From Oryzibacter oryziterrae (GTDB lineage: Bacteria > Pseudomonadota > Alphaproteobacteria > Rhizobiales > Pleomorphomonadaceae): a DNA stretch of 64,000 nucleotides. The stretch spans positions 1 through 64,000 of the forward strand of contig NZ_JAKJIC010000020.1 of assembly GCF_021864535.1 (NCBI RefSeq), read 5' to 3'. Position 1 is the first letter of the stretch. The number at the start of each line of letters is the position of its first letter. Position numbers and translations under genes: made by a program. Shown here piece after piece: positions 46,038 through 56,589 of this stretch. The notes under the pieces are model-generated. The model saw only the letters and a program-made list of their open reading frames with translations, was not told the origin of the DNA and did not search any database.

Positions 46038-48422
46038 TCACTTGCCAATCCCGGCAGAGGTGCTGAGGTTACCCAGCGTCCGGAAACCGGCGCGTAGGTA
46101 AATCGTCTGATCGGCGGGCGAAGAAGTCAGGTCATCCGAATAGGAAAGCGACAGCGAGAACTCTTCGCTGTCATAGGCGATGCCGACCGCGTGGCGCACG
46201 AAATCCTTGTTCACGAGGTCATACCGGCTCGCCCCGAACAGGCGCCAGTTCTCCGCAAGGCGCAGACTGACCGCCCCCTGAACTTCAGAACGATCCGACG
46301 TGATGCCGAGATCCGGCTGAGCCCCGATGAAGGCATAGGTAACCGCCGCAGTCATCGAACCGCCAATGCCGAGGAGCTGGGCATCAAACCGGTTCACCTG
46401 GAAATTGTCCGGGTCGACGCGAACCCCCGTGCTCGCCATGAGGCCCATGTTGGTGTTGACGCTGAGGCCTGCCACATAGTCCGAAACGTTGTTTTCCAGT
46501 CCGGAATAAGCGCCCGTGTCATAGGCGGTCGCCATTGCAAATGAGTTGTCGCCGGCGAGCTGGAAGGACTGCCCGGCGGTGGCATTCACACTGATGCCAT
46601 GCTCGAACGTGCCCGAATAGCGGAAGCCCACATTTGCGCGGGTACCGCCCTCGATCCGATCGAAACCGGAGAACTTGTCGTAGTCGAACAGCGACGTTGC
46701 ATCGAACACGAGGCTCTGCGCGTCCTCGTTCGGTATGTAGGCAGCTTCGGTTTCATTCGGGCGAGCAATGACTTGCGCCACCGGCTCGATGACCTGATGG
46801 CCAAACGAAGAGGAGATGCCGATGGGGAAGCTGTATTCCAGACCGGCCGCCGGCATGGCACGGGCATAGAGGTCCGTACTGTTGCCCTGTGTCAGGCCCG
46901 AACTGTCCGATGGGTCGGAATAGATGGCATCGCCCTTGAAATAGAGGAAAGGCGTGAAGGTTTCGCCGATACCGTCAACAAAGCGGCGGCGCCACAGGGC
47001 GTCGATACTGGCCCGGTCGAAGGTGCCAGCGGCGCCGCGCAGGCGAGTTTGCGCACCGGGCGTATGCAGGCCGTCGCCGTCGACATCGAACTCGTATTTG
47101 TCCGACTTCAGCCGCGTGATCGACGCAAAATTGGTGGTGATGGACGCCTCACCGCCAAAGACCGGCTCCGGCGCAAACACCTGATAGTCGAGCACGGGAT
47201 GGACGACCGGCTGCTTTTCCTGCAGGTCCTTGTTCTGCGGCAAGGCGCCGGCGACCGTCGAGTCGTCCTGCTGGACAAAGAACCCATAGCCGTGCAGGTC
47301 GAGACGATTCCGCCCGTCCACGCCCGTCAGATAAATCTGATTGACGGCCACATCGCTGTTGCCGGCCTTCCGGTCATACTTGTCCATGAAGGTGGCGTCA
47401 GAGGCGACCGCGACATCCCAGCCCCAGTTCCAGCGGTCATTGATCTTGAACCGGCCGCCGGTCTCGATCGAGCCGCGCCACTCTCGGTCTCCCGAAGTCC
47501 CGGAAAACGCGTGCGGATCATTCTGGTGAATGCCGGCGACAGCGACGTTATACTCGCCGTTGACGAGCTTCTGCCGCCATTCGGCGTCAAACAGCAGCCC
47601 TTGTTTGGTGTAATAGCTCGGCGACAACGTCAGCGAATAATCCGGCGCCAGCGCAATATGATAGGGTGCCCTGACCGAGAAGCCTTGTTGAGTGTTGTAC
47701 TGAAAACTCGGCAACAGGAAACCGGTCTTGTTCTTCACGCTCGGGTCGGGCTGCGACAGCACCGGTACCCAGGCAATGGGCACGCCCAGAAAGTCGAACG
47801 TCGCGTTTTCCATCACGATCGTCTTGTCTTTCTGGCGATGAATGATTCGGTTCGCCCGGATCTTCCAGATCGGTTCGCGCCCCTTCTGGCCATTGCAATC
47901 GACGCAAGGCAGATAGGTCGCATCCTCGAACGTGGTCTCGTCACCGTCCTTGCGCGTGGCTTGCCGTGCTCGGAACGCGATGCGATCGGCGGTTACCAGT
48001 TCCAGCGCCTGAGCGACACCTTCCTTGAGGTCGTCGGTCAACTCGATATGGTCGCTGCGAGTCACGTTGCCGGACGGATCGGTGATCTCCACATTGCCCT
48101 GCGCCGAAACGTGCTTGGTCTTGCGGTTGACCGCAACCTGGTCGGCCAGGAGCACATAGGCGCCATAGTAGATGACGACCTTGCCGTCCGCCGTCACCAC
48201 GTCCTGGTTCATGTCATAGGTGACCGAGTCGGCCTCGACCAGCATCTTGGCGTTCGGATCCTCGGGCGCCTTCAGCAACCCCAGCAGCGAGGTGTCGGCC
48301 GACGCTTGCTGCGCGGATGCGGGAGCAATCAGGCAAAGCACAGCCGTTGCCGCAACAGCGCCAAGCAGGCGCATCCGCAGCTTCGGATACTGGTCCGGGA
48401 CGACGAAATTACGCAACGTCAC
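46038..48422 (-). CDS. lptD: LPS-assembly protein LptD
   Basis: Outer-membrane beta-barrel that inserts lipopolysaccharide, with LptE as plug. It has 794 residues. The N-terminal signal peptide (MRLLGAVAATAVLCLIAPAS) precedes the LptA/OstA-like domain (MLVEADSVTYDMNQDVVTAD) and a long barrel with many alternating aromatic strands. The central LptD_C region contains WRQKLVNGEYNVAVAGIHQN. It lies in the lptF-lptG-lptD-surA order and overlaps lptG by 4 nt. Confidence 0.95.
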   Translation of the reverse strand: MTLRNFVVPDQYPKLRMRLLGAVAATAVLCLIAPASAQQASADTSLLGLLKAPEDPNAKMLVEADSVTYDMNQDVVTADGKVVIYYGAYVLLADQVAVNRKTKHVSAQGNVEITDPSGNVTRSDHIELTDDLKEGVAQALELVTADRIAFRARQATRKDGDETTFEDATYLPCVDCNGQKGREPIWKIRANRIIHRQKDKTIVMENATFDFLGVPIAWVPVLSQPDPSVKNKTGFLLPSFQYNTQQGFSVRAPYHIALAPDYSLTLSPSYYTKQGLLFDAEWRQKLVNGEYNVAVAGIHQNDPHAFSGTSGDREWRGSIETGGRFKINDRWNWGWDVAVASDATFMDKYDRKAGNSDVAVNQIYLTGVDGRNRLDLHGYGFFVQQDDSTVAGALPQNKDLQEKQPVVHPVLDYQVFAPEPVFGGEASITTNFASITRLKSDKYEFDVDGDGLHTPGAQTRLRGAAGTFDRASIDALWRRRFVDGIGETFTPFLYFKGDAIYSDPSDSSGLTQGNSTDLYARAMPAAGLEYSFPIGISSSFGHQVIEPVAQVIARPNETEAAYIPNEDAQSLVFDATSLFDYDKFSGFDRIEGGTRANVGFRYSGTFEHGISVNATAGQSFQLAGDNSFAMATAYDTGAYSGLENNVSDYVAGLSVNTNMGLMASTGVRVDPDNFQVNRFDAQLLGIGGSMTAAVTYAFIGAQPDLGITSDRSEVQGAVSLRLAENWRLFGASRYDLVNKDFVRHAVGIAYDSEEFSLSLSYSDDLTSSPADQTIYLRAGFRTLGNLSTSAGIGK

Positions 48423-49510
48423 CCATCCTCGCGAAACAAGAGTGCTGTACAGCCCAACAGAAATGCAACGATTGCTGGTGCCCAGGCAGCCAGAACCGGT
48501 GACACCAGCCCCTCATTACCCAATCCCCTCGCAATCTCGGTAACCACATAAAGCACGAAGCCAGCAACGATGCCACTCAGAATCATGCGCCCGGTACCCC
48601 CGGCGCGTGTCAATCCAAGGGATACTGTTGCGGCAATGACGACCATGGCCGCCAACAGCAGCGGACGAGCCAAAAGCGATTGATACTGAAGACGGAAACG
48701 CTCCGAGGGCAGGGCGAGTGACTTGGCTTCGCTGATGGTTTGCGGCAACCGCCAGAAAGACACGGTTTCCGGAGAACCGAGGCCGCTGGCCACCTGTTCG
48801 GCCGTCAATGCCGTGGGAAGTTCATAGCTGTCGTAGGTTTCGGGCTCGCCTGTGCCCCCCACGACTGTGGCAAGCGACAAACGCCACTGTCCATCGACGA
48901 GGTCTGCCGACTCCGCTTCGATTCGCTTGATCAGGATACCGTCGCTGCCAAACACCCAGAAAGTTGGTGTCGAGACCGTTGCGCCGGCGTTGCTCACCGT
49001 GCCCACGTGCATGACCACGTCATTGGTGCCGGATTTCTGACGCATCCATTTCGAACTGCCGCGCTCGGACAGCAGCGAGGCGACCGTGTCTGATTGCGAT
49101 CCGGCAAGCAGCCGCTCGGATGTGGCCTTGGCGACAACCGCCAACGGATCGTAGGCCGTGGTCATGATCGCGCCAAGCAGGAAGGCGAAGGTGGCTCCCG
49201 GCAGAATGAACTGCCAGGCCGATACGCCCGCTGCGCGCGCCACCACAAGCTCGGAGCTGCGTGAAAGGCTCAGGAAGGCCGCCAGCGAACCGAGCAGCAC
49301 CGTGAAGGGAACGATGCGCCCCATCAGCACTGGAACGCGCAGCGCGCTGGCAGCCATCAGCAAGGGCACCGACATGCCCTTGTCGGTCGCGTGCTGGCGG
49401 ATCAGTTCGATCGCATCAATCAGGAACACGAGCAGCAGCAACCCACCGAAGATCCCGAGGATCCACTTGGCAAAATGCCGTGCCAGGTAGAGGGAGAGCA
49501 TGCGGGTCAT
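48419..49510 (-). CDS. lptG: LPS export ABC transporter permease LptG
   Basis: Inner-membrane half of the LptB2FG extractor. It has 363 residues from the ATG at 49510, which overlaps the lptF stop (ATGA). The first membrane segment is LYLARHFAKWILGIFGGLLL, then the YjgP/YjgQ family region SLSRSSELVVARAAGVSAW. A periplasmic beta-jellyroll (residues about 125-250) and C-terminal helices (ILSGIVAGFVLYVVTEIARG) follow. Confidence 0.95.
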   Translation of the reverse strand: MTRMLSLYLARHFAKWILGIFGGLLLLVFLIDAIELIRQHATDKGMSVPLLMAASALRVPVLMGRIVPFTVLLGSLAAFLSLSRSSELVVARAAGVSAWQFILPGATFAFLLGAIMTTAYDPLAVVAKATSERLLAGSQSDTVASLLSERGSSKWMRQKSGTNDVVMHVGTVSNAGATVSTPTFWVFGSDGILIKRIEAESADLVDGQWRLSLATVVGGTGEPETYDSYELPTALTAEQVASGLGSPETVSFWRLPQTISEAKSLALPSERFRLQYQSLLARPLLLAAMVVIAATVSLGLTRAGGTGRMILSGIVAGFVLYVVTEIARGLGNEGLVSPVLAAWAPAIVAFLLGCTALLFREDG

Positions 49511-50688
49511 TGGGCAGCCCCTCCCTTGCCAAAGCGCTTGGCGACCACCGACGCCAAGCCGGCCTTCAAGACGGCGGCGGCCTCGCTCCAGCGCGTTGGC
49601 AACTTCGGCTCCAGTCCGAACCAGAGCATGGCACCGACGAGGATGATTCCGAGGAGCGGCAACGGCACCAGCAATTGGGTCACCACTGGATTGTTCTTGC
49701 TGATGCCGGCCAGGATGAGGCCGAAGATCCGGGTCAGGGTCGGCACGAAGAGGGCGCTGAGCACAGCCAGCGACCGCCCGGTCCGCGTGGTCTTGGGATA
49801 GCCCAGGAACAGCAAGGCGATCAGGGTCATCAGCGGCGGATAGAGCATGGTCGAAACGCGGTTCGCGATCTCGTGGGCGACCGTGGCGTCGCTGAACCCG
49901 GCCGTCTGTGCGTCTCGGCTCAGAAGGTCCACGATGGTGCTCTCGTCGATATCCGCGCTTTTCGCCGTGTTCTGCGGCGTGAGCTGGCTGAGATCGAAGG
50001 CATAGGACCCGAACTTCACCAGCGTTCCGGCATTGTCGCTGCGGCGGACCCGCTCCACCGTACCCCGTTCCATCACCACCATGGTGCGAGCGCCGAACTG
50101 GGCGATCCGGCCGACATTGGCAGTATAGGTGTAGCTGTAGGCTGGGTCCCTGTTGTCGAAGATGAAGAGCCCCTGCAGCGAGCCGTCGCCGAGACGATCG
50201 CGAATATGGAAGGTGAAGGAGTCCTCGATGTCCGAGAACTGTCCGGGCTGGATCACGTTGGAGACCACATCGGCCCGGATGTGATTGCCGATGTCGCGCA
50301 CGCTGCGCAGAGCCATCGGGTCGCCGAACATCACAGCCCATGCCGTCACCAGGGACACCACAAGCGATACCGCGATGAACGGCTTGGCCAACTGCCGTTG
50401 CGATACGCCGGCCGCCGTCATGGCCACCAGTTCGCTTTCGCTGTGCAGCTGATTGAGAACGATGACGAGAGCCAGCACCATGGCAAAGGGCGCCACCACC
50501 GCGACGATCTGCGGCACCAGCAGTAGAGTGATGCCGAGATAGAGGGCGATCGCCTGTCCCTTGGCCGTCACCAGGTCGAACTTGCGCAGCGCCTGTGTGA
50601 TCCAGGCGATTCCGACCAGCGTGAACAGCGTGCCCGTGAAGGCCGCCAGCACCCGCGTGAACAGAAAAACTCCCAATCGCCGCATCAT
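49507..50688 (-). CDS. lptF: LPS export ABC transporter permease LptF
   Basis: Partner permease of LptG. The start MRRLGVFLFTRVLAAFTGTL at about 50688 (393 residues) is preferred; an ATG six codons upstream is possible. Family motif LHSESELVAMTAAGVSQRQL follows TM3. The periplasmic jellyroll includes FTFHIRDRLGDGSLQGLFIF. It is the first gene of the six-gene envelope operon and diverges from pepA. Confidence 0.94.
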   Translation of the reverse strand: MMRRLGVFLFTRVLAAFTGTLFTLVGIAWITQALRKFDLVTAKGQAIALYLGITLLLVPQIVAVVAPFAMVLALVIVLNQLHSESELVAMTAAGVSQRQLAKPFIAVSLVVSLVTAWAVMFGDPMALRSVRDIGNHIRADVVSNVIQPGQFSDIEDSFTFHIRDRLGDGSLQGLFIFDNRDPAYSYTYTANVGRIAQFGARTMVVMERGTVERVRRSDNAGTLVKFGSYAFDLSQLTPQNTAKSADIDESTIVDLLSRDAQTAGFSDATVAHEIANRVSTMLYPPLMTLIALLFLGYPKTTRTGRSLAVLSALFVPTLTRIFGLILAGISKNNPVVTQLLVPLPLLGIILVGAMLWFGLEPKLPTRWSEAAAVLKAGLASVVAKRFGKGGAAQ

Positions 50689-50706
50689 CTGTCCACGCTC
50701 AACCAT

Positions 50707-51039
50707 CCCGGAGACGATCCGTCGTCCGGGTACCAGGATACCAGTCGCCTGCCGGGGCCGCGATCCGTCGCATTCGACGAATTTCGCTAACCCTCGAGGA
50801 ACCTACCAGATACCTTCTGAAGCATTCGTATCCAAGGTCTTCAAACGAGGAATCTGCCTTGGACACGTCGAATTTACGGCGCGAAGCTTTGAGAAGAGGT
50901 GGCCGATCAAATCGATGAGATAACCTGCCGCGCCGCGCTTCTATTGACTTGCCGTTGCATTTGTCTCACGCCAAGCTGTTGCCGAACCACGGCGAGCGCC
51001 TGCGCATGAAGCGCGGGCCTGTGAATTCAGGATGGGACC
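50707..51039. other. Divergent lptF-pepA intergenic region
   Basis: About 330 nt without a gene. TTGACT at about 50,945 is a possible -35 for pepA, but no good -10 follows. A CGTCGTCC/GGACGATC-like pairing near 50,710-50,725 is weak. No other structure was seen. Confidence 0.35.
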
Positions 51040-52533
51040 ATGGCTCCGCTTCCCAGCATTTCGTTCTCCAAGTCGGTCAGTTCCGACGCCAGCACCCTCG
51101 TGCTTTTCCTTGACTCCGCCAATGCCTGCGGGCCGGCGGCTACCGGCGTGCTGGCCGGCGTTTCCGGGGGTATCGGCCGGGCTCTGGCCACCAGCTCCTT
51201 CACCGGCAAGGCCGGCTCCTTGCTGGAGATCCTCGCGCCGTCGGGCCTCACCGCCAGCCGTTTGCTGCTGGTCGGTATTGGCGAAGCCGGCGAGCTCGAC
51301 GCCAAGGCCGCGCTGAAGCTCGGCGGCCAGGTCTACGGCAAGCTCAAGGACTTCAAGGTCGCCAGCGCATCCATCCTCTTCGAAGCCGCCACGGGCGAGC
51401 TGGCGCCTGAACTTGCTGCCGAGTTTGCCCTCGGCCTGCGCCTGCGCGCCTACGATTGGGACAAGTACAAGACCAAGAAGAAGGACGAGACCATCACCCT
51501 TGCCGACGTCGAGATCGTCGCGACCAATGCTGGCAAGGCCAAGAAGGTCTGGGCTGAGGCGCTGGCGGTTGCCGAAGGCGTTGAACTTGCCCGCAACCTT
51601 GTCAATGAGTCGCCCAATCACCTCGGCCCGCAGGACTTTGCCTCCGAGGCCGGCAAGCTTGAAAAGCTCGGGGTCGACGTCGAGGTTCTCTCCGAGAAGG
51701 ACATGAAGAAGCTCGGCATGGGCTCGCTGCTGGCCGTGGGCCAGGGCTCGGCCCGCCCGCCGCGTCTGGTGATCATGCGCTGGAATGGCGCCAAGGACAG
51801 CGTCCAGCCCGTCGCCTTCATCGGCAAGGGCGTCGTCTTCGATTCGGGCGGCATCTCCATCAAGCCCGCCGCCAACATGGAAGACATGAAGGGCGACATG
51901 GCAGGCGCCGCCGCCGTGGTCGGCCTGATGAAGGCTCTCGCCGGGCGCAAGGCCAAGGTCAACGCCATCGGCGTCATCGGCCTGGTCGAGAACCTGCCCG
52001 ACGGCAACTCCTATCGCCCCGGCGACATCCTCACCTCCATGTCGGGGCAGACCATCGAGATCGTCAACACCGACGCCGAAGGCCGTCTGGTGCTGGCCGA
52101 TGCCCTTTGGTACACGCAGGACCGCTTCAAGCCGCAGTTCATGGTCAATCTCGCCACGCTCACCGGTGCCATCACCGTTGCGCTCGGCAACCAGATCGCC
52201 GGCCTGTTCTCCAACGACGACGCCCTTGCCGGCAAGTTGGCCGAGACGGGCGACGTCACCGGCGAGCGTCTCTGGCGCATGCCGCTCAGCGCCGAGTTCG
52301 ACAAGGCGATCGACAGCCGCTTCGCCGACATGAAGAACTCCGGCGGTCGTCTCGGCGGCGCCAGCACGGCGGCGCAGTTCCTCAAGCGCTTCGTCAACGA
52401 TACGCCCTGGGCGCATCTCGACATCGCCGGCACCGCCATGGGCAGCGTCGATACCGACATCAACCGCTCCTGGGGCTCGGGCTTCGGCGTGCGTCTCCTC
52501 GATCGTCTTGTCCGCGATCACTATGAAAGCTGA
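51040..52533 (+). CDS. pepA: Leucyl aminopeptidase (M17)
   Basis: Zinc- or manganese-dependent cytosolic aminopeptidase; in E. coli also a DNA-binding accessory factor. It has 497 residues. Metal-site motifs are [20 protein letters not shown] with [12 protein letters not shown], and the family signature [14 protein letters not shown]. The N-terminal macro-like domain precedes the catalytic domain. AGGA lies about 8 nt before the ATG. holC follows at 25 nt, as in many proteobacteria. Confidence 0.96.
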   Translation: MAPLPSISFSKSVSSDASTLVLFLDSANACGPAATGVLAGVSGGIGRALATSSFTGKAGSLLEILAPSGLTASRLLLVGIGEAGELDAKAALKLGGQVYGKLKDFKVASASILFEAATGELAPELAAEFALGLRLRAYDWDKYKTKKKDETITLADVEIVATNAGKAKKVWAEALAVAEGVELARNLVNESPNHLGPQDFASEAGKLEKLGVDVEVLSEKDMKKLGMGSLLAVGQGSARPPRLVIMRWNGAKDSVQPVAFIGKGVVFDSGGISIKPAANMEDMKGDMAGAAAVVGLMKALAGRKAKVNAIGVIGLVENLPDGNSYRPGDILTSMSGQTIEIVNTDAEGRLVLADALWYTQDRFKPQFMVNLATLTGAITVALGNQIAGLFSNDDALAGKLAETGDVTGERLWRMPLSAEFDKAIDSRFADMKNSGGRLGGASTAAQFLKRFVNDTPWAHLDIAGTAMGSVDTDINRSWGSGFGVRLLDRLVRDHYES

Positions 52534-52557
52534 GGCTCTGTGCCTCCGTATGCATGA

Positions 52558-53010
52558 ATGACCGAGGTTCTGTTCTATCATCTCGATAGTCAGTCTCCCG
52601 AGCGGGTCCTGCCGGTCCTGCTCGGGCGGTCCCTTGAGCGCGGCTGGAAAGTCGTGGTGCAGGCCGGTTCGCGTGAGCGGCTCGAGGTCATCGATTCCCA
52701 TCTCTGGACCTTCGATGACGCCGCCTTCCTGCCCCACGGCACCGTCGACGACGGTCACGCGGCGCTGCAGCCCATCTTTCTGACCACCGAAGGGCAGGCG
52801 CCCAACAGCGCCAATGTCCGTATTCTCGTCGATCGCGCCCCGCTGCCCGACGACATCAGCCGCTACGACCGCGTCGTCATCCTGTTCGATGGCACCGACA
52901 CCGAGGCCCTTGCCGAAGCGCGCCAGAACTGGAAGACGCTGAAGGACGGCGGGCTCGACATTTCCTATTGGCAGCAGGCCGACGGCGGCAAATGGGTCCG
53001 CAAGGCCTGA
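52558..53010 (+). CDS. holC: DNA polymerase III subunit chi
   Basis: Clamp-loader accessory subunit that binds SSB. It has 150 residues. It starts TEVLFYHLDSQSPERVLPVL and has the chi-type region SHLWTFDDAAFLPHGTVDDG followed by RYDRVVILFDGTDTEALAEA. The pepA-holC pair is conserved in alphaproteobacteria. Confidence 0.93.
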   Translation: MTEVLFYHLDSQSPERVLPVLLGRSLERGWKVVVQAGSRERLEVIDSHLWTFDDAAFLPHGTVDDGHAALQPIFLTTEGQAPNSANVRILVDRAPLPDDISRYDRVVILFDGTDTEALAEARQNWKTLKDGGLDISYWQQADGGKWVRKA

Positions 53011-53579
53011 CCCTCTCCTTGCCCAAGCCTCGTATCCCGGACCAGCCACAGACACCGCCCGATTGATGGCGGTCGTGTTGCGTTGCGGTACTTCTGCCGC
53101 CACATCTCCGGCGCACCCGTCAATCCCACCATGAGCATGGCCTGCGGCGCTTGATCGGGCAAATCCATGAAGCCCGGGATTCTCGCTGGGTTTAAAAATT
53201 TCAAACAAACGCATTTTCAAAAATAGCGTCTTCAATCGGGAGTCTTGGCGCAAAAATCAATTCAAGATACGTTATGATAATTGGCATTTTTAACAATAAC
53301 GTATGGTCTTTGGTCTATGTAACAGGCGTCAGCTCCGTCTTTGCATCGATATTCATCGGCATGGGCTATCATGTGAGAGGAAGTTTCGATTAGTGTTTAT
53401 CCCGGTCGGGACTAGAATGACCCGCATAAACGCGTAGCAAGAACTACCTAGGCCTCCGATTTTTCAATCGATTGAAGGCTTTGGCATCAACCCGCGGGAA
53501 TGAGGGCCGGCGGTGAGATGATCTTGGATACCGCGTCCGCTGTGAGGACAGCGCAATCTGGGTCTGGGAGGACACGGAC
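53011..53579. other. Intergenic region with an AT-rich core
   Basis: 570 nt after holC. The first 180 nt are GC-rich and featureless. About 53,190-53,400 is markedly AT-rich and holds a possible 39-codon frame, listed separately. The last part leads to the methyltransferase-like gene. No clear promoter or terminator was found. Confidence 0.4.
53274..53393 (+). CDS. Possible 39-residue hydrophobic peptide
   Basis: ATG to TAG frame in AT-rich DNA. The peptide is mainly hydrophobic: it starts MIIGIFNNNVWSLVYV, continues GVSSVFASIFIGMGYHV and ends RGSFD, which would make one membrane-spanning helix. The ribosome site is poor (only AAG about 8 nt upstream). It may be chance; the composition and hydrophobicity together are the only evidence. 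Confidence 0.25.
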   Translation: MIIGIFNNNVWSLVYVTGVSSVFASIFIGMGYHVRGSFD

Positions 53580-54230
53580 ATGAGTGCAGTTCAGGGTTTT
53601 GGGCGCAGAGCCGGGCCGTCTCGCCTGCTGTCCGCTCTTGCTGAGTTCATCGCCGCGCCTCGCGTCGATGCTGCGGCTCCTGCGGCCCGCAAGGTCGTCG
53701 TGGGCGCTCCGGATCGCGTGCAGTCGCTGATCGAGCGGCAGCTTCGGAGCCTTCCTCCCGGTGCCACCGTCATCGAGCTCGTCTACGCTGGTGCCGGCCA
53801 CGCGGCCTGGGTCCAGGGTCCGCTCCGCTATCGCGCCATCGACATCGCCGAAGATGGCAACCGCGACGCCACGCTCGCAGCCTTGCGCAAGCTTGAGGAC
53901 GACAGCGTGCACATGGTCTTCTCGATCAACGCCATCGAGCGCATTCGCACGCCTTGGCGCGTCGCTGACGAGATCGAGCGCGTTCTCCGCCCCAAGGGCG
54001 TCACGCTGCATTCCTCGCGTTTCTCCACGCGCTATGATTCGGTACCCGAGGATTACTGCCGCTTCACCCCGGATGGCCTCAAGGCGCTGTTTGCCGACTT
54101 CGACTGCGTTTTCGCCGAGTTCGAAGCAACCGATGAAGCCCGCGCGCTGCGCCGCCGGGGCGAGGTCGATCTGTTCGGCGGCTCCCGCGAGGGCTGGCTC
54201 ACGCATTTCTGTGGGCGCAAGCGCGGCTAA
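53580..54230 (+). CDS. Class I SAM-methyltransferase-like protein
   Basis: It has 216 residues. The post-motif region DDSVHMVFSINAIERIRTPW then EIERVLRPKGVTLHSSRFST matches methyltransferase type 11 proteins (the LRPKG turn). The expected glycine-rich SAM motif I is poorly formed (VIELVYAGAGHAAWVQG), so catalytic function is uncertain. AGGA-containing GGGAGGACAC lies before the ATG. It is followed by gltX after 53 nt. Substrate unknown. Confidence 0.65.
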   Translation: MSAVQGFGRRAGPSRLLSALAEFIAAPRVDAAAPAARKVVVGAPDRVQSLIERQLRSLPPGATVIELVYAGAGHAAWVQGPLRYRAIDIAEDGNRDATLAALRKLEDDSVHMVFSINAIERIRTPWRVADEIERVLRPKGVTLHSSRFSTRYDSVPEDYCRFTPDGLKALFADFDCVFAEFEATDEARALRRRGEVDLFGGSREGWLTHFCGRKRG

Positions 54231-54283
54231 TCGCGTGCATGAGGGTTCCGTTTGCAGCCGATTGGTCTTAAAACGGCATCATC

Positions 54284-55666
54284 ATGACCGTCACCGTTCG
54301 CTTCGCTCCGTCGCCGACGGGCCGTATCCACATCGGAAACGCCCGTACGGCCCTGTTCAACTGGCTCTTTGCGCTGAAATCAGGCGGTCGCTTCATTCTG
54401 CGCCTTGATGACACCGATCAGGCGCGCTCCACCGAAGAGTTCGCCAGCGGCATCGTCACCGATCTCGCCTGGCTCGGCGTTGAACCGCACGAGTCCTTCC
54501 GCCAGTCCGATCGCTTCGCCCGCTATGACGAGGTCAAGGCGGATCTGGTGGCCCGTGGGCTGCTCTATCCCTGCTATGAGACCGCCGAAGAGCTGGACTA
54601 CGGCCGCCGCCGCCGTCTCGCCCGCCATCTGCCGCCGGTCTACGATCGCGCCGCGCTGAAGCTCTCCGAGGAAGACCGGGCAAAGCTTGAAGCTGAGGGG
54701 CGTCGTCCGCATTGGCGTTTCCTGCTGCCCAACTTCGAGGACGACCCGTTCACCCCGTCCCGCCGCGAGATTCACTGGAACGACCTCTGCCGAGGCGCGG
54801 AAACCGTCGATCTCTCGTCCCTGTCGGATCCGGTGCTCATTCGCGAAGATGGCACCTATCTCTACACCCTGCCGTCCGTCATCGATGACATGGACAGTGC
54901 CGTCACCCACATTATCCGTGGCGGCGACCACATCACCAACACGGGCGTGCAGATTGCCATCTTCGAAGCGCTTGGTGCCAATGTCCCGGCCTTCGGTCAC
55001 CACAATCTTCTGACCGACGCCAGCGGCGAGGGGCTGTCCAAGCGTACCGGTGCCATGTCTTTGAAGTCGCTGCGCGAGCAGGGCTACGAACCGCAGGCCG
55101 TCGCCTCGCTTGCCGTGCACATCGGCACCTCGCATGCCGTCGAGCGCGTGGCCTCGCTTGAAGAGCTGGCCGCCGACTTCGATCTCTCGGACACCTCGCG
55201 GTCGGCCGCGAAGTTCGATGATGCCGACCTGGTCTCGCTCAATGCCAAGACCGTGCATGCGCTCGATTTTGGCCATGTCGCCCGCCGCCTGACCGACCTC
55301 GGCATTCCCGCCGACCCCGGATTCTGGCAAGCGGTCAAGGGCAACTGTGCCGTGCTTGCCGACGCCGCCAACTGGTGGAAGGTCGTCACCGGCCCCATCA
55401 CGCCTGTGGCCGATGCCGACGATCGCGACTTCCTGGCCGACGCCCTCCGGCTGTTGCCGCCCGCCCCCTGGGATGGCGAGACCTTCCGCACCTGGACGCT
55501 CGCCCTCAAGGAAGCCACCGGCCGAAAGGGCAGGGCGCTGTTCATGCCGCTGCGCCTTGCCGTCACCGGCCTCGAGCACGGCCCTGAGCTGGCTCCACTT
55601 CTGCCACTGATCGGCGCCGCTACCGTCAAGGATCGCCTCGACGCGGCGCTGAACAGCTCTGCCTGA
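54284..55666 (+). CDS. gltX: Glutamate--tRNA ligase
   Basis: Charges tRNA-Glu, and in many alphaproteobacteria a paralogue charges tRNA-Gln for amidation. It has 460 residues. The HIGH-type motif is [20 protein letters not shown] (HIGN at 16-19), and the KMSKS-type motif is [11 protein letters not shown]. The C-terminal anticodon domain includes [19 protein letters not shown]. Alphaproteobacteria usually have two gltX genes; which one this is was not resolved. Confidence 0.95.
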   Translation: MTVTVRFAPSPTGRIHIGNARTALFNWLFALKSGGRFILRLDDTDQARSTEEFASGIVTDLAWLGVEPHESFRQSDRFARYDEVKADLVARGLLYPCYETAEELDYGRRRRLARHLPPVYDRAALKLSEEDRAKLEAEGRRPHWRFLLPNFEDDPFTPSRREIHWNDLCRGAETVDLSSLSDPVLIREDGTYLYTLPSVIDDMDSAVTHIIRGGDHITNTGVQIAIFEALGANVPAFGHHNLLTDASGEGLSKRTGAMSLKSLREQGYEPQAVASLAVHIGTSHAVERVASLEELAADFDLSDTSRSAAKFDDADLVSLNAKTVHALDFGHVARRLTDLGIPADPGFWQAVKGNCAVLADAANWWKVVTGPITPVADADDRDFLADALRLLPPAPWDGETFRTWTLALKEATGRKGRALFMPLRLAVTGLEHGPELAPLLPLIGAATVKDRLDAALNSSA

Positions 55667-55679
55667 TCGGAGGGCGACC

Positions 55680-56468
55680 ATGCGGAGCGGCGTGTGCTGG
55701 CTCACTGTGCTGGCTTGCTTCTTCCTCGCCGGAGGAAGCGGTCTCACTCGCGCCGCCGAGCCGAACGCCTGCGATCCGCTCGCCCTCGATCTCACGCTCA
55801 CATCCGCCCGCACGCCCCTTTACGCCAGCCTGCGGGAAACGGTGAAGGTGCAGGCCGCTGTTCCCTCGGACGCTGACGTTGTCTTCGTCGGCGACTCTCT
55901 GCTCGCCGGCTGGCGAACCGACTTGCCCTCAGCCTTCCCGAACACGCGCAGCTACGACTTTGCCGTCGGCGGCGACCGGGTTCCCAACGTGCTCTGGCGC
56001 CTTGAGAATACCGACCTCACTCATCTGTCTCCGGCATCGGCAGTCTTGTTGATCGGCACCAACGATCTCGCCGCCGGCACGCCCGCCTGTGCCGTGGCTC
56101 GCGGGATCGAACAGCTCGTGCAGCGTTTGCAGGATCTGTGGCCCAGGACTCGCGTCTTCGTGCTGACCATCCCGCCGCGTGGCCCCGACTTCCGCGACCT
56201 CGACGTCGTGCGGCACGAGGTCAACACGGCCATCGGCGCGCTGCCGCAAGGCCACCCGAACGTCTTCCCCGTCGTCATCGACGATACCGCTTTCACCTGC
56301 GGTGCCTATGCCAAGCCCCCACTGGATGCCGGGCAGCGCTCGACGCCCTACCGCTGCGACCTCTATACCGACGACAACCTCCATTTCACACCCAAGGGCT
56401 ACCTCGAGCTCGGCGCCATCCTTCAACGCGCCAGCCAGTCCGCAACCGGTCAGAACGCCTTTCAGTGA
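55680..56468 (+). CDS. Exported SGNH/GDSL-family hydrolase
   Basis: Secreted lipase/esterase-like protein. It has 262 residues with a signal peptide (VCWLTVLACFFLAGGSGLTR). Catalytic blocks: VFVGDSLLAGW (S73), GGDRVPNVLW, LLIGTNDLAAG (N128), DDNLHFTPKGYLELG (D232, H235). Two further cysteines (CGAY and YRCDLY) could form a disulfide. It is 13 nt after gltX. Substrate (acetyl-sugar, lipid or peptidoglycan) unknown. Confidence 0.88.
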   Translation: MRSGVCWLTVLACFFLAGGSGLTRAAEPNACDPLALDLTLTSARTPLYASLRETVKVQAAVPSDADVVFVGDSLLAGWRTDLPSAFPNTRSYDFAVGGDRVPNVLWRLENTDLTHLSPASAVLLIGTNDLAAGTPACAVARGIEQLVQRLQDLWPRTRVFVLTIPPRGPDFRDLDVVRHEVNTAIGALPQGHPNVFPVVIDDTAFTCGAYAKPPLDAGQRSTPYRCDLYTDDNLHFTPKGYLELGAILQRASQSATGQNAFQ

Positions 56469-56589
56469 CGCGCCCCTCGCGCATCCCCCGTCTTGTTTTT
56501 CGCGCGGCCTTTCCTACCTGAAGGCCTGCATCGGCCCCGGCATTAGCGAGAACCTCGCGCTGCGGCCGCGCCGGTTACAGGAGGCTTCG

